64,000 bases of DNA from Lentimicrobium sp. (GCA_019429275.1 JAHYJC010000005.1:78325-142324), one strand, 5' to 3'. Positions 36,938 through 46,201 are shown, counted from the first letter of the stretch. A program made the numbers and translations. The notes: generated from the letters alone by a model not told the origin.

Positions 36938-37361
36938 TTGCCTCTTGTGTTAAATAAATTTTAACAGGGGGCACCACTGATTCCCTGACTCCTGTATTCT
37001 TGAGTTTATTGGCAACCTCTGATTGCTTGCTGTGGAACATTAGATTTGATTTGGTCGTGATGTATTCAAACCTTAGTTCTTCAAGCTCTTTTTTTATTCT
37101 TGATATCTCTATGAGTGTTTTTTCGGCGTTGTATGAATTGGCGATGTAGAACACTCCCAAAAAAGTGATGAACAAAATGAACGGTACCTGTTTGATCAGG
37201 TTGTCGCGGGTGAGAAAACTTCCGTCAACGATGCTGTGAAGTGAACTTCCTACATGCACTTTTTGGTTGAGCAAAGCAAATGACCTGAACCTCCTTCTTT
37301 TTTTTGGAGGTTTATTCACGGCTTTTGGCCTAAGACTGTTTTTATGCTCATTCTTCACCAT
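36927..37361 (-). CDS. ftsL: FtsL-like division protein
   Basis: Small bitopic protein at the ftsL position between rsmH and ftsI. From the ATG at 37361 it has about 144 residues: a basic cytoplasmic part (KPPKKRRRFRSF), one transmembrane helix (VPFILFITFLGVFYIANS), then a predicted coiled coil (ISRIKKELEELRFEYITTKSNLM). These traits fit FtsL, which joins FtsB/FtsQ and activates FtsWI, though sequence identity to characterised FtsL is low. A longer frame begins at 37412 inside rsmH; I prefer the internal start, which leaves a 14-base overlap. Confidence 0.8.
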   Translation of the reverse strand: MVKNEHKNSLRPKAVNKPPKKRRRFRSFALLNQKVHVGSSLHSIVDGSFLTRDNLIKQVPFILFITFLGVFYIANSYNAEKTLIEISRIKKELEELRFEYITTKSNLMFHSKQSEVANKLKNTGVRESVVPPVKIYLTQEANGK

Positions 37362-38253
37362 GGTTTCTTTCTGCAATCCTGAGTTTGGCACTTCGTGCCC
37401 TGTTGTTTTCAATTATCTCAATTTCTGAAGCTATAAGTGGTTTGCGGGAAACAGGACTGAAAGGTGCCTGCAGATTTCCAAAGAAGTCTTTGTTTGGTGT
37501 TCCCTCAAAATTTCCGGTCTTCATGAAATTTTTAACCAGCCGGTCTTCAAGTGAATGATAGGCCATTACTACAAGCCTCCCTCCCGGTTTTATTGCTTTG
37601 GTAGTCTGAATCAGCATTTCTTTGAGGGCATCGAGCTCTCCGTTCACTTCGATCCGCAAAGCCTGAAAAATCTTTGCAAAAAATTTGTTTTCTTTCCCCC
37701 TTTCAGCGAAAGGTTGAAGTATTTCCTTCAATTGCAGGGTAGTATTAATTTCTCCTGCACCTCGCGCTTCCGTGAGTTTAAGTGCTATGCGATATGAATT
37801 TGTGAGTTCGCCAAATTCCCGGAATATTTTAATCAGATCCTCGGTAGTGTAGCGGTTGATAATCTCTTTTGCAGTCAGGCTGGATTTTTTATCCATCCTC
37901 AAATCAAGCTCTGCATCAAAGCGTGTTGAAAATCCACGATCAGCCTGATCAAGCTGATGCGAGGAGACGCCCAGATCGGCCAGTATTCCATCAACCGGAA
38001 AAGCCTTATAAAATCTCAGAAAATTTGTAAGAAACCTGAAATTCTGATTTATAAATGTGAAACGATCATCTTCAATTTGGTTTGAGATGGCATCAGAATC
38101 CTGATCAAAGGCCAGCAGCCTGCCGGTTGTGAGCTGGCTTAATATGCCACGCGAATGACCTCCGCCACCGAAAGTCACATCAACGTATGTGCCTTCGGGT
38201 TTAATGGCCAGTCCATCCAAACATTCGCTAAGCATTACAGGCTTATGATACAT
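37348..38253 (-). CDS. rsmH: 16S rRNA m4C1402 methyltransferase
   Basis: Methylates N4 of C1402 in the 16S rRNA decoding centre. 301 residues. The start YHKPVMLSECLDGL, SAM motif VDVTFGGGGHSRGIL, DLGVSSHQLDQADRGFSTRFD and the C-terminal YHSLEDRLVKNFMK are all conserved family segments. It follows mraZ by ten bases at the head of the cluster. Confidence 0.97.
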   Translation of the reverse strand: MYHKPVMLSECLDGLAIKPEGTYVDVTFGGGGHSRGILSQLTTGRLLAFDQDSDAISNQIEDDRFTFINQNFRFLTNFLRFYKAFPVDGILADLGVSSHQLDQADRGFSTRFDAELDLRMDKKSSLTAKEIINRYTTEDLIKIFREFGELTNSYRIALKLTEARGAGEINTTLQLKEILQPFAERGKENKFFAKIFQALRIEVNGELDALKEMLIQTTKAIKPGGRLVVMAYHSLEDRLVKNFMKTGNFEGTPNKDFFGNLQAPFSPVSRKPLIASEIEIIENNRARSAKLRIAERNHGEE

Positions 38254-38263
38254 GATTCAATTG

Positions 38264-38725
38264 TTATTCTTCGTTATTCAATTGTCCCATAACCTCTTCT
38301 GCCAGGTCAGAGAAGCTATTTATATTATCGCGGATTGAGGCCTCATATTTGTCTTTATCCCAAATCTCAATTATGCTTAGGGCTGAGGCCAATACTATGT
38401 CTTTTGATATTCCGGCAAAAACTGCCAGATCTTTTGGGATCAGCAGCCGGCCGGTCGAGTCTGTGTCAATTTCCCTGACTCCTGCCATGAAAATTCTTAT
38501 AAAATCATTGTTTTTCTTTACAAAACGGTTCAGTTTGTTTACCCGGCTAACCGCTTTGTTCCATTCCTGTCGCGGATATAGCTCGAGGCAAGGTTGAAAA
38601 ATGCTCCGCTTTAGAATGAATCCTTCAGAAATAACTTCATCAAGTTGCAGCTTGAGCGCCGAAGGAAGCATTAATCTTCCTTTGACATCCACCTTGCAGT
38701 CATGAACACCAATTATTTCAGTCAT
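38264..38725 (-). CDS. mraZ: Transcriptional regulator/division protein MraZ
   Basis: First gene of the division cluster. About 153 residues with two SpoVT/AbrB-type repeats: GVHDCKVDVKGRLMLPSAL near the front and IDTDSTGRLLIPKDLA near residue 90. MraZ binds tandem boxes at its own promoter and represses the cluster in bacteria where it has been tested. A longer frame from a GTG at 38773 would begin inside the operator repeats; the ATG at 38725 gives the family N-terminus, so I use it. Confidence 0.94.
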   Translation of the reverse strand: MTEIIGVHDCKVDVKGRLMLPSALKLQLDEVISEGFILKRSIFQPCLELYPRQEWNKAVSRVNKLNRFVKKNNDFIRIFMAGVREIDTDSTGRLLIPKDLAVFAGISKDIVLASALSIIEIWDKDKYEASIRDNINSFSDLAEEVMGQLNNEE

Positions 38726-38750
38726 GTATGTTTTTCTTATTTTTGTGGGG

Positions 38751-38758
38751 TAAATATA
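38751..38758 (-). promoter_or_regulatory. Possible -7 box for the mraZ cluster
   Basis: The minus strand reads TATATTTA, one base off the TAnnTTTG consensus, 25 bases before the mraZ ATG. It lies just downstream of the three putative MraZ boxes, a layout suited to repression. Confidence 0.35.
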
Positions 38759-38763
38759 GAATG

Positions 38764-38794
38764 ATTTTACCACTTTTTACCACTTTTTACCACT
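38764..38794 (-). promoter_or_regulatory. Three tandem MraZ-type operator boxes
   Basis: On the minus strand GTGGTAAAAA is repeated with an exact 10-base period (GTGGTA at 38793-38788, 38783-38778 and 38773-38768). MraZ proteins are known to bind three or four direct repeats of a TGGG/GTGG-like core spaced ten bases apart directly upstream of mraZ. The array lies 42 bases from the mraZ start and overlaps the expected promoter. Confidence 0.72.
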
Positions 38795-39010
38795 AATGTT
38801 AATAACTTTTTAACACAAAGAATTATTTGGCTTGCTAATTAATTTCATAATATATTGATTATTAGATATTTAATATAAATTTTTAATACATTATATTTCA
38901 ATATTTTTTGCTTTCAGAGCGATTTAGCAGACTCGTTTTTTTAAACTATAAAAACGATTGTTGAATTTTGTAAATTTGTTAAAAATTCAGGACTAATTTT
39001 TTGACTTTGC

Positions 39011-39880
39011 ATGGAAGAAAAGGGAACAGTATCCCGGGAGGAGTACGTTAAATTCATTGATCTTGAAAAAGTTATTGAGCAGAAAAGTCCAAGGCTGCTT
39101 TGGATGTTACCGGGATTTTTGCTCAGCTATTTGCGAAGAATCATTCACCAGGATGAATTGAATGACGGTCTGAATAAGCACAGAGATAAAGAAGGCCTTG
39201 AATTTTTGGACGAAATACTTAAAGAATTCGGAGTCAATATTTTAACGTCTGGAAATGAAAATTTGCTGCTGTCAGACAGATTAGTTGTAGTTTCGAATCA
39301 TCCTCTTGGTGGGCTCGACGGAATGGCTCTGATGCAGGCAGTTGGTAAAAAAACTCCAGACATTGCCGCTCCGGTAAATGATTTTCTGATGCATCTGCCC
39401 AACCTGCGTCCATTGTTTTTTCCGGTGAATAAACATGGGTCTAATGCATCAAACATTGCTGTTTTTAATGAAACATTTTCATCCGGTAAAACAATTATTT
39501 ATTTCCCCGCCGGCTTGTGTTCCCGAAAAACAGGCAATGAAATCATTGACCTTGAATGGCAAAAAACATTTCTGAGTAAAGCCCGTAAGTTTAAGCGCGA
39601 TATTCTTCCGGTACATATAAGTGGCAGAAACTCGTCGTTTTTTTATAATTTGGCAAACTTCCGCAAGAGGCTGGGATTAAAAGCCAATATTGAAATGCTT
39701 TTTCTGGTCGATGAAATGTTTAAACAAAAAAACAAGCAAATCATTATAACTTTCGGCAAACCTATACCAATTGAAGTATTTGATAAAAGCCACAGTGACA
39801 GGGATTGGGCAGGCCTTCTCAGATTGCATGTATATAAACTTGAGAAAGAGCCTGATTTAATTTTTAATTCAGATCAATAA
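39011..39880 (+). CDS. glsA: PlsC-like O-acyltransferase, GlsA-type
   Basis: 289-residue acyltransferase. The acceptor-binding motif is SNHPLGGLDGMAL (about residues 96-108), an H-x5-D variant of the usual H-x4-D; IIYFPAGLCSRK near 158-169 forms the second block. It is followed three bases later by a GNAT-like gene of the OlsB/GlsB type. The pair matches the glsA-glsB arrangement of Bacteroides, which makes glycine lipids: GlsB adds a 3-hydroxy acyl chain to an amino acid nitrogen, and GlsA esterifies the hydroxyl. The gene order here is O-acyltransferase first. The amino acid used cannot be told from sequence. Confidence 0.78.
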   Translation: MEEKGTVSREEYVKFIDLEKVIEQKSPRLLWMLPGFLLSYLRRIIHQDELNDGLNKHRDKEGLEFLDEILKEFGVNILTSGNENLLLSDRLVVVSNHPLGGLDGMALMQAVGKKTPDIAAPVNDFLMHLPNLRPLFFPVNKHGSNASNIAVFNETFSSGKTIIYFPAGLCSRKTGNEIIDLEWQKTFLSKARKFKRDILPVHISGRNSSFFYNLANFRKRLGLKANIEMLFLVDEMFKQKNKQIIITFGKPIPIEVFDKSHSDRDWAGLLRLHVYKLEKEPDLIFNSDQ

Positions 39881-39883
39881 ACC

Positions 39884-40828
39884 ATGAGCCAAAAAATGGA
39901 ACAGATCATTTGCCCGGTTGACCGTGAAATTCTCGAAGCCGAATTGTCATCTGAAAGATTTGTCAGAAAGACAAATGCGGGAAGCAATCACATTTATATC
40001 GTAAATCATCAGAATGCCCCGAATGTTGTCAGAGAAATAGGCAGACTGAGAGAAATAACTTTCCGCGATGCCGGAGGTGGAACAGGTTTATCTATCGATC
40101 TGGATTATTATGATACCTGTGAGACTCCCTTTGAACAATTGATTGTCTGGAATCCTACTGACAGGGAAATTATTGGTGGATACAGGTATTTGCACTGTAA
40201 ATTTCTGAAGAGAGGCGATGACGGGGAGTTTCATACACCGACATTTAAACTTTTCCACTATACTGATAAATTTGTGGATGAATATTTGCCCGCCACCATA
40301 GAGCTGGGACGGTCATTTGTTCAGCCTCCTTATCAGCCAACCAATAACATCCGAAAGGGGATGTATTCCCTCGATAACATTTGGGATGGCCTTGGAGCTC
40401 TGGTGCATATTTATCCTGATGCAATGTATTTCTTCGGTAAAATTACCATGTACCCCAACTACAACACCCGGGCGCGTGATCTGATTCTGTGGTTCATGAA
40501 AAAATATTTCGGAGATCCTGATCGGCTGGTCTATCCAATTGAACCCCTTGAATTACATACAGATATGGCGGAGCTCAAGCAGGCGTTTCCAAACGGAATC
40601 TATGAAAAAGATTACAAGCTTCTGATTCAGCAGGTTCGCTCATTAGGTGAAAACATTCCGCCTCTGGTCAATGCATATATGAATTTGTCATCTACCATGA
40701 AGTATTTCGGTACAGCTATCAATGATGAATTCGGTGAAGTTGAAGAATCAGGAATAATTGTAACCATTGCTGATATATACGAGATCAAGATGGAGAGGCA
40801 CCTGACCATTACAGAAAGGCACTTATGA
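39884..40828 (+). CDS. glsB: GNAT-like N-acyltransferase, GlsB/OlsB-type
   Basis: 314 residues. It has the pattern of the OlsB-type acetyltransferase family: VVREIGRLREITFRDAGGGTG, LIVWNPTDREIIGGYRY, then IELGRSFVQPPYQPT. These enzymes transfer a 3-hydroxy acyl chain from acyl-ACP to an amino acid such as glycine or ornithine, the first step of amino-acid lipid synthesis. It is translated just after the GlsA-like gene and overlaps engB by four bases. Confidence 0.8.
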   Translation: MSQKMEQIICPVDREILEAELSSERFVRKTNAGSNHIYIVNHQNAPNVVREIGRLREITFRDAGGGTGLSIDLDYYDTCETPFEQLIVWNPTDREIIGGYRYLHCKFLKRGDDGEFHTPTFKLFHYTDKFVDEYLPATIELGRSFVQPPYQPTNNIRKGMYSLDNIWDGLGALVHIYPDAMYFFGKITMYPNYNTRARDLILWFMKKYFGDPDRLVYPIEPLELHTDMAELKQAFPNGIYEKDYKLLIQQVRSLGENIPPLVNAYMNLSSTMKYFGTAINDEFGEVEESGIIVTIADIYEIKMERHLTITERHL

Positions 40829-41445
40829 TCATCCGCTCTGCCGATTTTCTGATGAGCAACACCAATCCAGGCAGTTGCCCTGCACCTGACAGGCCTGAGT
40901 ATGCTTTTATTGGTAGATCAAATGTTGGGAAGTCATCGCTGATTAATATGTTGCTTGGTCGGAAGAATCTTGCCAAAACTTCTTCAACACCGGGGAAAAC
41001 ACGTTTGATCAATCATTTTGTTGTTAATGAGGAGTGGTATCTTGTTGATCTTCCGGGCTATGGTTATGCACGCATTTCAAAAAAAGAGCGCGAAAAGTGG
41101 GAAGGTATGATCAGAACTTACCTTAAGAGAAGGGAAAACCTGGTGAACACTTTTGTTTTGATCGATTCACGCATTGAACCTAAAATGGCAGATATTGATT
41201 TTGTCAACTGGTTTGGTGAAGAACAGTTGCCTTTTGCCATAGTTTTTACCAAAGCCGACAAATTGAAACCCAATACACTGGCCTCAAACATTGCCGCATT
41301 CAAGGCAAAATTAGCAGAAACCTGGGAGGAACTGCCCACTTGTATTATTTCTTCATCAGAAAATGCACTCGGCCGCGATCTTATACTTGATTTTATTTCT
41401 GAAAACAATAAATCATATTTGGAATTTCAGAAAAACGGGATTTAG
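40825..41445 (+). CDS. engB: Ribosome biogenesis GTP-binding protein EngB/YsxC
   Basis: 206 residues. GTPase motifs are complete: G1 GRSNVGKSS near residue 31, G3 DLPGYGYA near 77, G4 TKADK near 145 and G5 SSSE near 177. EngB helps assemble the large ribosomal subunit and is usually essential. The start overlaps the glsB-like stop (ATGA). It converges on the helicase gene across a 30-base gap that holds no visible terminator. Confidence 0.95.
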   Translation: MIIRSADFLMSNTNPGSCPAPDRPEYAFIGRSNVGKSSLINMLLGRKNLAKTSSTPGKTRLINHFVVNEEWYLVDLPGYGYARISKKEREKWEGMIRTYLKRRENLVNTFVLIDSRIEPKMADIDFVNWFGEEQLPFAIVFTKADKLKPNTLASNIAAFKAKLAETWEELPTCIISSSENALGRDLILDFISENNKSYLEFQKNGI

Positions 41446-41475
41446 CACCAATCAGATTCTGACCAAAGAGATGTA

Positions 41476-44028
41476 TCAACTCCCGGCATTGGTTTCGAAC
41501 AAACCCTTATAAATCAAATAGTTTAATACCAGCCTGAGCTCGCTGTATGTGACTTGATCGCCGAGTGAAGATTTGGCCTCTCCAAGATTTGAAGTTTCCG
41601 ATTTCTTGAAATAATCAGTTATCAGTTCCAATTTTCCCTGTTCAACAAGTCCGAACGGCTCTATTTCTCCTTTCCTTACAAAAAAGGCAAGGTGTCCTTC
41701 AATGGTGCTGATGGCCATTCCCCGCTCACGGGCAATTTCCTCAACGCTTTTACCTTCGCGGAACATATCAAGACTTATTTTGTTGCTTTGACCTTTTTCA
41801 GGTTTTGATGATTTTTTGTCCGGCTTTTCATTTTCTTCCTGAATGGCCGTCAAATCGTTCAGATCATATTTCCGGCCGGTATATCCGGCTATAATTTCAA
41901 GAATCTGTTTTCCAAAGGCAATGGTTTTTACTTTGCCGATTCCCTTGATTTTTTTTAATTCAAGAAGCGTTGACGGAAGTTCAGAAGCCAATTCCCTGAT
42001 GGTTTTTACCGGCAATACCTGGTAAGCCGGTACACCCATTTCGTCAGCCAACTGATCGCGCCAGTTTCTGATCAGGTCATAGAGCTTTTTGCCTGAAGTG
42101 TATTTTTGATCTACCCTCTCAGGATTTATTTTATAATGCGGAGTTTCAATAGACGATATAGCCTTGGTTCTAAGATGTTTATCGGTTTTGAATCCTTTCA
42201 GGCAAACTCTTAAGCAAGCCGACTTTACCCAGGCACCCTGATCCATACGATCAATGATATCGCTGATTTGTTTCCGCAAAATCCGGTTATCAGTTTCGAA
42301 CTTCAGTTTTTGTTTGAAGAACAGATCAGAAAGCCGGTGGTCAAAGTATTCAGAGGCCTTCATGATTCTTTCCTGTAATGCCTGATTTTTTTCCACATCA
42401 TCGCCAACATTCATGAGCTGTATTAGTTGCGGATAAAATTTTCGTGAGACTTCCATTACCTCCCTGTTAAACAGATCAAATTGGTTATGAAGTTGTTCCG
42501 TAAATGATTTGTCCAATGATCCTGAGTTTTCATTGATAATCTTTTGCAATCGGTAAAAGCCTTTTTGTAATTCATCATAATTGAATAATTCGATGATCAG
42601 CGATTTCTGAAATTCAGTTTTGTCCCGGTGCAAAGCATCAGCATCCGGCAGATTTTGTTCAATCTGACCGACAAATCCACCAATGGCATTGTCAGTTTTA
42701 ATGGATGAGGGACTGATGGGTGAGCTTAGGACTATCCCTTCAAGGGTTTTGCACCGGCTCAGTGCCACATAAACCTGACCTGGAGCAAAAGCCAGGCTGG
42801 AATCAATCACGGCCTTTTCAAAAGTAAGGCCCTGGCTCTTGTGGATTGTTATGGCCCATGCCAGTTTCAGGGGGAATTGTATAAAGGTTCCGATAATGGT
42901 TTCTTTAATCTCTTTGGTGTCCTCATCCATTGAATAGCGGCAATTCTGCCATTCAAGGGGTTCAACCTCAATCGTATCCTCTTCATCAGGGCATTTTACA
43001 CACAGTTTATCTTCATCATGCCCAACGAGCGTCCCTATTTTACCGTTATAAAATCGTTTTTCAGCGGAAGGGTCATTTTTAATGAACATGACCTGGGCGC
43101 CGGTTTTCAATTCAAGGTCAAAATCGGTAGGGTAGGCTAATTCAGGAAAATCTCCGCTTGTTTCAGCTTTGAACTTCAGCAATTTACTCTTCAGTTCCTG
43201 AATCTTCTGCCGGTTTATGTTTTGTGCCTGATAATTGTGTGTGGTCAGGGTGATGTATCCTTCGTTTTCAGGAACTTCGAAGTTTTCAATATACCTTTGG
43301 TTAAGGATATCCACCGAAACTTTATCCAGAACGTTATTCCTGACTTTGTTCAGAAGGTCGATGAATTGCCTGTCGGATTGCCGGTAAACATGTTTAAGCT
43401 CAATGCTCACATATTTGCATTGTTTCAGGGCAAGGCTGCTGAAAAAATAAACCGTTTCATAATAGTTCCTCAACAATTGCCATTCCTCTTCCTTTGCAAT
43501 AGGGGCGAGTTGCTGAAGGTCGCCGATCATCAGTAATTGTACTCCGCCAAAAGGAAGGTTTCTGTTCCGGTATCGCCTGAGCACCGAATCGATGGCATCC
43601 AGAAGGTCTGCCCTTACCATGCTGATTTCATCAATCACCAACAGGTCCAGGCTTTTGATGATGTTGATTTTAGTCCTATTCATCTTTTGCAGACGGGCTG
43701 CACTGCTTCTTGCCGCTTCATCGCTGTTTGCATTTCTGCTATTGGCTGATTCAGGCAACTGCGGTCCGAAAGGCAACTGAAAAAATGAATGAATGGTAAC
43801 CCCTCCGGCATTGATAGCGGCCACGCCTGTTGGCGCTACAACAATCATCCGCTTAAAGGTCATCGATCTGATGGTGCGCAGGAAAGTTGTCTTGCCGGTT
43901 CCGGCTTTTCCGGTCAGGAAAATATGGGTGTTGGTAAATCTTACATAATCGGCCGCAAGTTTAAGTAATTCATTTTCGCTGAAATCATTGTTATTTTCAT
44001 GGCCCGGGAAGTCTTTTGCAACTAACAT
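41476..44028 (-). CDS. Pif1-like helicase with HRDC and helix-turn-helix tail
   Basis: 850 residues. Superfamily 1 helicase core: Walker A GKAGTGKTTF near residue 41, Walker B VIDEISMVRADLL near 132, GDLQQLAPI, and the late motif WAITIHKSQGLTFEKAVID. Around residues 655-735 an HRDC-like domain with a helix-hairpin-helix reads LLELKKIKGIGKVKTIAFG. Near 765-810 a helix-turn-helix (GKSVEEIARERGMAISTIEGHLAFFVRKG) like that of RQC/YpbB tails follows. It should unwind DNA, perhaps at G-quadruplexes or forks as Pif1 does. It stands alone. Confidence 0.88.
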   Translation of the reverse strand: MLVAKDFPGHENNNDFSENELLKLAADYVRFTNTHIFLTGKAGTGKTTFLRTIRSMTFKRMIVVAPTGVAAINAGGVTIHSFFQLPFGPQLPESANSRNANSDEAARSSAARLQKMNRTKINIIKSLDLLVIDEISMVRADLLDAIDSVLRRYRNRNLPFGGVQLLMIGDLQQLAPIAKEEEWQLLRNYYETVYFFSSLALKQCKYVSIELKHVYRQSDRQFIDLLNKVRNNVLDKVSVDILNQRYIENFEVPENEGYITLTTHNYQAQNINRQKIQELKSKLLKFKAETSGDFPELAYPTDFDLELKTGAQVMFIKNDPSAEKRFYNGKIGTLVGHDEDKLCVKCPDEEDTIEVEPLEWQNCRYSMDEDTKEIKETIIGTFIQFPLKLAWAITIHKSQGLTFEKAVIDSSLAFAPGQVYVALSRCKTLEGIVLSSPISPSSIKTDNAIGGFVGQIEQNLPDADALHRDKTEFQKSLIIELFNYDELQKGFYRLQKIINENSGSLDKSFTEQLHNQFDLFNREVMEVSRKFYPQLIQLMNVGDDVEKNQALQERIMKASEYFDHRLSDLFFKQKLKFETDNRILRKQISDIIDRMDQGAWVKSACLRVCLKGFKTDKHLRTKAISSIETPHYKINPERVDQKYTSGKKLYDLIRNWRDQLADEMGVPAYQVLPVKTIRELASELPSTLLELKKIKGIGKVKTIAFGKQILEIIAGYTGRKYDLNDLTAIQEENEKPDKKSSKPEKGQSNKISLDMFREGKSVEEIARERGMAISTIEGHLAFFVRKGEIEPFGLVEQGKLELITDYFKKSETSNLGEAKSSLGDQVTYSELRLVLNYLIYKGLFETNAGS

Positions 44029-44192
44029 AGTCTGGTGGTTATTTTTTCAAATTTATGATTTTTCTTTTCTGTGAGCAAGTTTAACTTTCCTGATCATAAT
44101 ATTTGAAATCAAAAAGAAAGAAGTTTGAAGTCTATTAATTTACAATGAGGTTAATGCCCGATAGCTGTTGTGGTATGACGACTCATCATAAA

Positions 44193-44226
44193 AAAACGAA
44201 TTCTGCATAGAGTCAGAATCCGTTTT
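44193..44226 (-). terminator. Intrinsic terminator after the biotin carrier gene
   Basis: A 13-base arm (44193-44205) pairs with 44214-44226 with a single mismatch around an 8-base loop, flanked by A- and T-rich tracts. It lies 25 bases past the carrier stop on the minus strand. The rest of the 220-base gap to the helicase gene shows nothing I can name. Confidence 0.72.
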
Positions 44227-44251
44227 CAGATTTTTGTAAAAATCAGTATGA

Positions 44252-44578
44252 TCAGTTCATTTCAACAAGTAAGAAATTTTTGGAAACCAGGTCACCTGAT
44301 TTTACATTGATTTTTGTAACAACACCATCAACAGGAGCGGTAATATTGTTCACCATTTTCATGGCCTCAAGTTCAAGAAGCTGTGCCCCCTGTTTAACTT
44401 TGGATCCTTCTTTTACGAACACTTTGCGTATGGTGCCCGGGATAAAAGAGTAAACCTTGTTAAAATCTACTGGTTCATAAGACTTGCGTGCCATAAACTT
44501 CTTGGTAAGCGTAGTCTTATATTTAATGTTGTCGATGATGATGGTTTTAAAAACCGGTGAATTGTTGTTTTCTTCCAT
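44252..44578 (-). CDS. Biotin carboxyl carrier protein
   Basis: 108 residues. The C-terminal about 70 residues are a biotinyl domain with the target motif EAMKM at 71-75, biotin on K74, and FIPGTIRKVFVKEGSKV as its first strand block. The N-terminal 40 residues are polar. It lies nine bases downstream of a carboxyltransferase subunit gene, so it should carry CO2 for that enzyme. It could also serve the biotin-less OadA/PycB-like protein at 57184-58917, but that is inference. Confidence 0.92.
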   Translation of the reverse strand: MEENNNSPVFKTIIIDNIKYKTTLTKKFMARKSYEPVDFNKVYSFIPGTIRKVFVKEGSKVKQGAQLLELEAMKMVNNITAPVDGVVTKINVKSGDLVSKNFLLVEMN

Positions 44579-44587
44579 AAGTCTGAA

Positions 44588-46135
44588 TTAAAACGGTGGA
44601 ATTCCATGTTTTTTATTCGGTCGGACCTCGACTTTTTCTGAAGAGATTTCGAGAGCATGAATCAGCATACTTCGTGTTTCTGCCGGTTCTATAACAGCAT
44701 CAACATATCCATAAGCTGCAGCAACATAAGGATTTGCGAATTTTTCCTTATATTCTTTAATTTTAAGTTTGCGCATTTCATCCGGATTCTCGGCATTCTT
44801 AATTTCATTTCTGAAAATGATATTGGCGGCACCTTCAGGACCCATAACTGCAATTTCAGCGGTTGGCCATGCAAATACAAAATCTGCCCTGAGGTGGCTT
44901 GAGCACATGGCTATGTAACCTCCACCGTATGCTTTACGCAGGATAATCGTCATTTTGGGAACAGTGGCTTCAGAATAGGCATACAATACTTTGGCGCCAT
45001 GCCTGATTACTCCGGCATGCTCCTGATCGACACCCGGAAGATAACCCGGAAGGTCAACCAAAGTCACCAATGGAACATTGAATGCATCGCAGTAGCGGAT
45101 AAAGCGGGCTGCTTTGTCAGATGAGTCAACATCAAGAACGCCGGCCAGCACCAATGGCTGATTGGCCACAAAGCCAACTGTATTGCCGTTCAGGCGGCCA
45201 AAACCAATAACAATGTTGGCGGCGAACATGGCCTGAACTTCAAAGAATTCAGAATCATCAGCTATAGACCTGATGATATCCTTTACATCGTAAGGCTGCC
45301 GGGGATTGGTCGGAAAAATGCTGTCAATGTTGTAAGTGCGGGTTCGGGGTGGTTTTTTGGGAAATGCTTCTGCCTTTTTAATGTTGTTCCAGGGAATAAA
45401 ACTACAAAGTGTTTTGATCTGATCGAAGCACTCCTGCTCGCTTTCGGCGAAGAAATGAGCATTGCCGGTAATCTCACTTTGTACCCGGGCGCCGCCCAGT
45501 TCTTCCATTGAGATTTCTTCTCCCAGCACGGTTTTAATTACCTCAGGCCCGGTGATGAACATTTTTGAGATTTTATCGACCACAAAAACAAAATCGGTAA
45601 GAGCAGGAGAGTAAACGGCACCTCCGGCACAAGGCCCAAGAATAACGCTTATCTGAGGTATAACGCCCGAAGCCTGGGTGTTGCGGTAAAATATTTCGCC
45701 ATAACCGGCCAGTGAGTTAACCCCTTCCTGAATGCGGGCGCCTCCTGAGTCGTTGATTCCTATAATAGGAACCTTCAGTTTCATGGCGTGGTCCATAATT
45801 TTGGTAATCTTTTTGGCATGCATCCAGCCAAGCGAGCCTCCGGCAACGGTGAAGTCCTGAGCGTAGATGCAAACCGGGTACCCATTGATGGTTCCGGTTC
45901 CTGTAATTACTCCATCTCCGGGCAGGTATTTGTCGCCCATGTTGAAGTCTTTACCCGCATGTTCCACAAACAGGTCGTACTCGTGAAACGATTTGGGATC
46001 AACCAGTGCAATGATACGCTCGCGGGCAGTCATTTTTCCCGTTGCTTTCTGCTTATCAATAGCTACCTGGCCACCACCCATCAACGCATCACGCATCCTC
46101 TTTTTGAGGTCAGATGTTTTTTTGGTTAATGACAT
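44588..46135 (-). CDS. Acyl-CoA carboxylase carboxyltransferase subunit (PccB/MmdA-type)
   Basis: About 515 residues from the ATG at 46135. Both crotonase-like halves are present: YAQDFTVAGGSLGWMHAKKI and INDSGGARIQEGVNSL in the N-half, GPCAGGAVYSPALTDF, and RKAYGGGYIAMCSSHLRADF in the C-half. It moves CO2 between biotin and propionyl/methylmalonyl-CoA. With a carrier protein it may be part of propionyl-CoA carboxylase or of the Na+-pumping methylmalonyl-CoA decarboxylase; neither a biotin carboxylase nor the membrane subunits are nearby. The frame extends to 46204 but a -7 box at 46202-46209 supports the internal start. Confidence 0.9.
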   Translation of the reverse strand: MSLTKKTSDLKKRMRDALMGGGQVAIDKQKATGKMTARERIIALVDPKSFHEYDLFVEHAGKDFNMGDKYLPGDGVITGTGTINGYPVCIYAQDFTVAGGSLGWMHAKKITKIMDHAMKLKVPIIGINDSGGARIQEGVNSLAGYGEIFYRNTQASGVIPQISVILGPCAGGAVYSPALTDFVFVVDKISKMFITGPEVIKTVLGEEISMEELGGARVQSEITGNAHFFAESEQECFDQIKTLCSFIPWNNIKKAEAFPKKPPRTRTYNIDSIFPTNPRQPYDVKDIIRSIADDSEFFEVQAMFAANIVIGFGRLNGNTVGFVANQPLVLAGVLDVDSSDKAARFIRYCDAFNVPLVTLVDLPGYLPGVDQEHAGVIRHGAKVLYAYSEATVPKMTIILRKAYGGGYIAMCSSHLRADFVFAWPTAEIAVMGPEGAANIIFRNEIKNAENPDEMRKLKIKEYKEKFANPYVAAAYGYVDAVIEPAETRSMLIHALEISSEKVEVRPNKKHGIPPF

Positions 46136-46201
46136 ATCCGAAGATTTAGATAATGTTGCTTTTATATCCCTGATGCCGGCTTTTTTTACCGGCAAAGCAT
46201 A

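Noticed and set aside
38726..38773. GTG start for mraZ at 38773
   Set aside because: It lies inside the operator repeats and upstream of the probable promoter start; the ATG at 38725 gives the family N-terminus.
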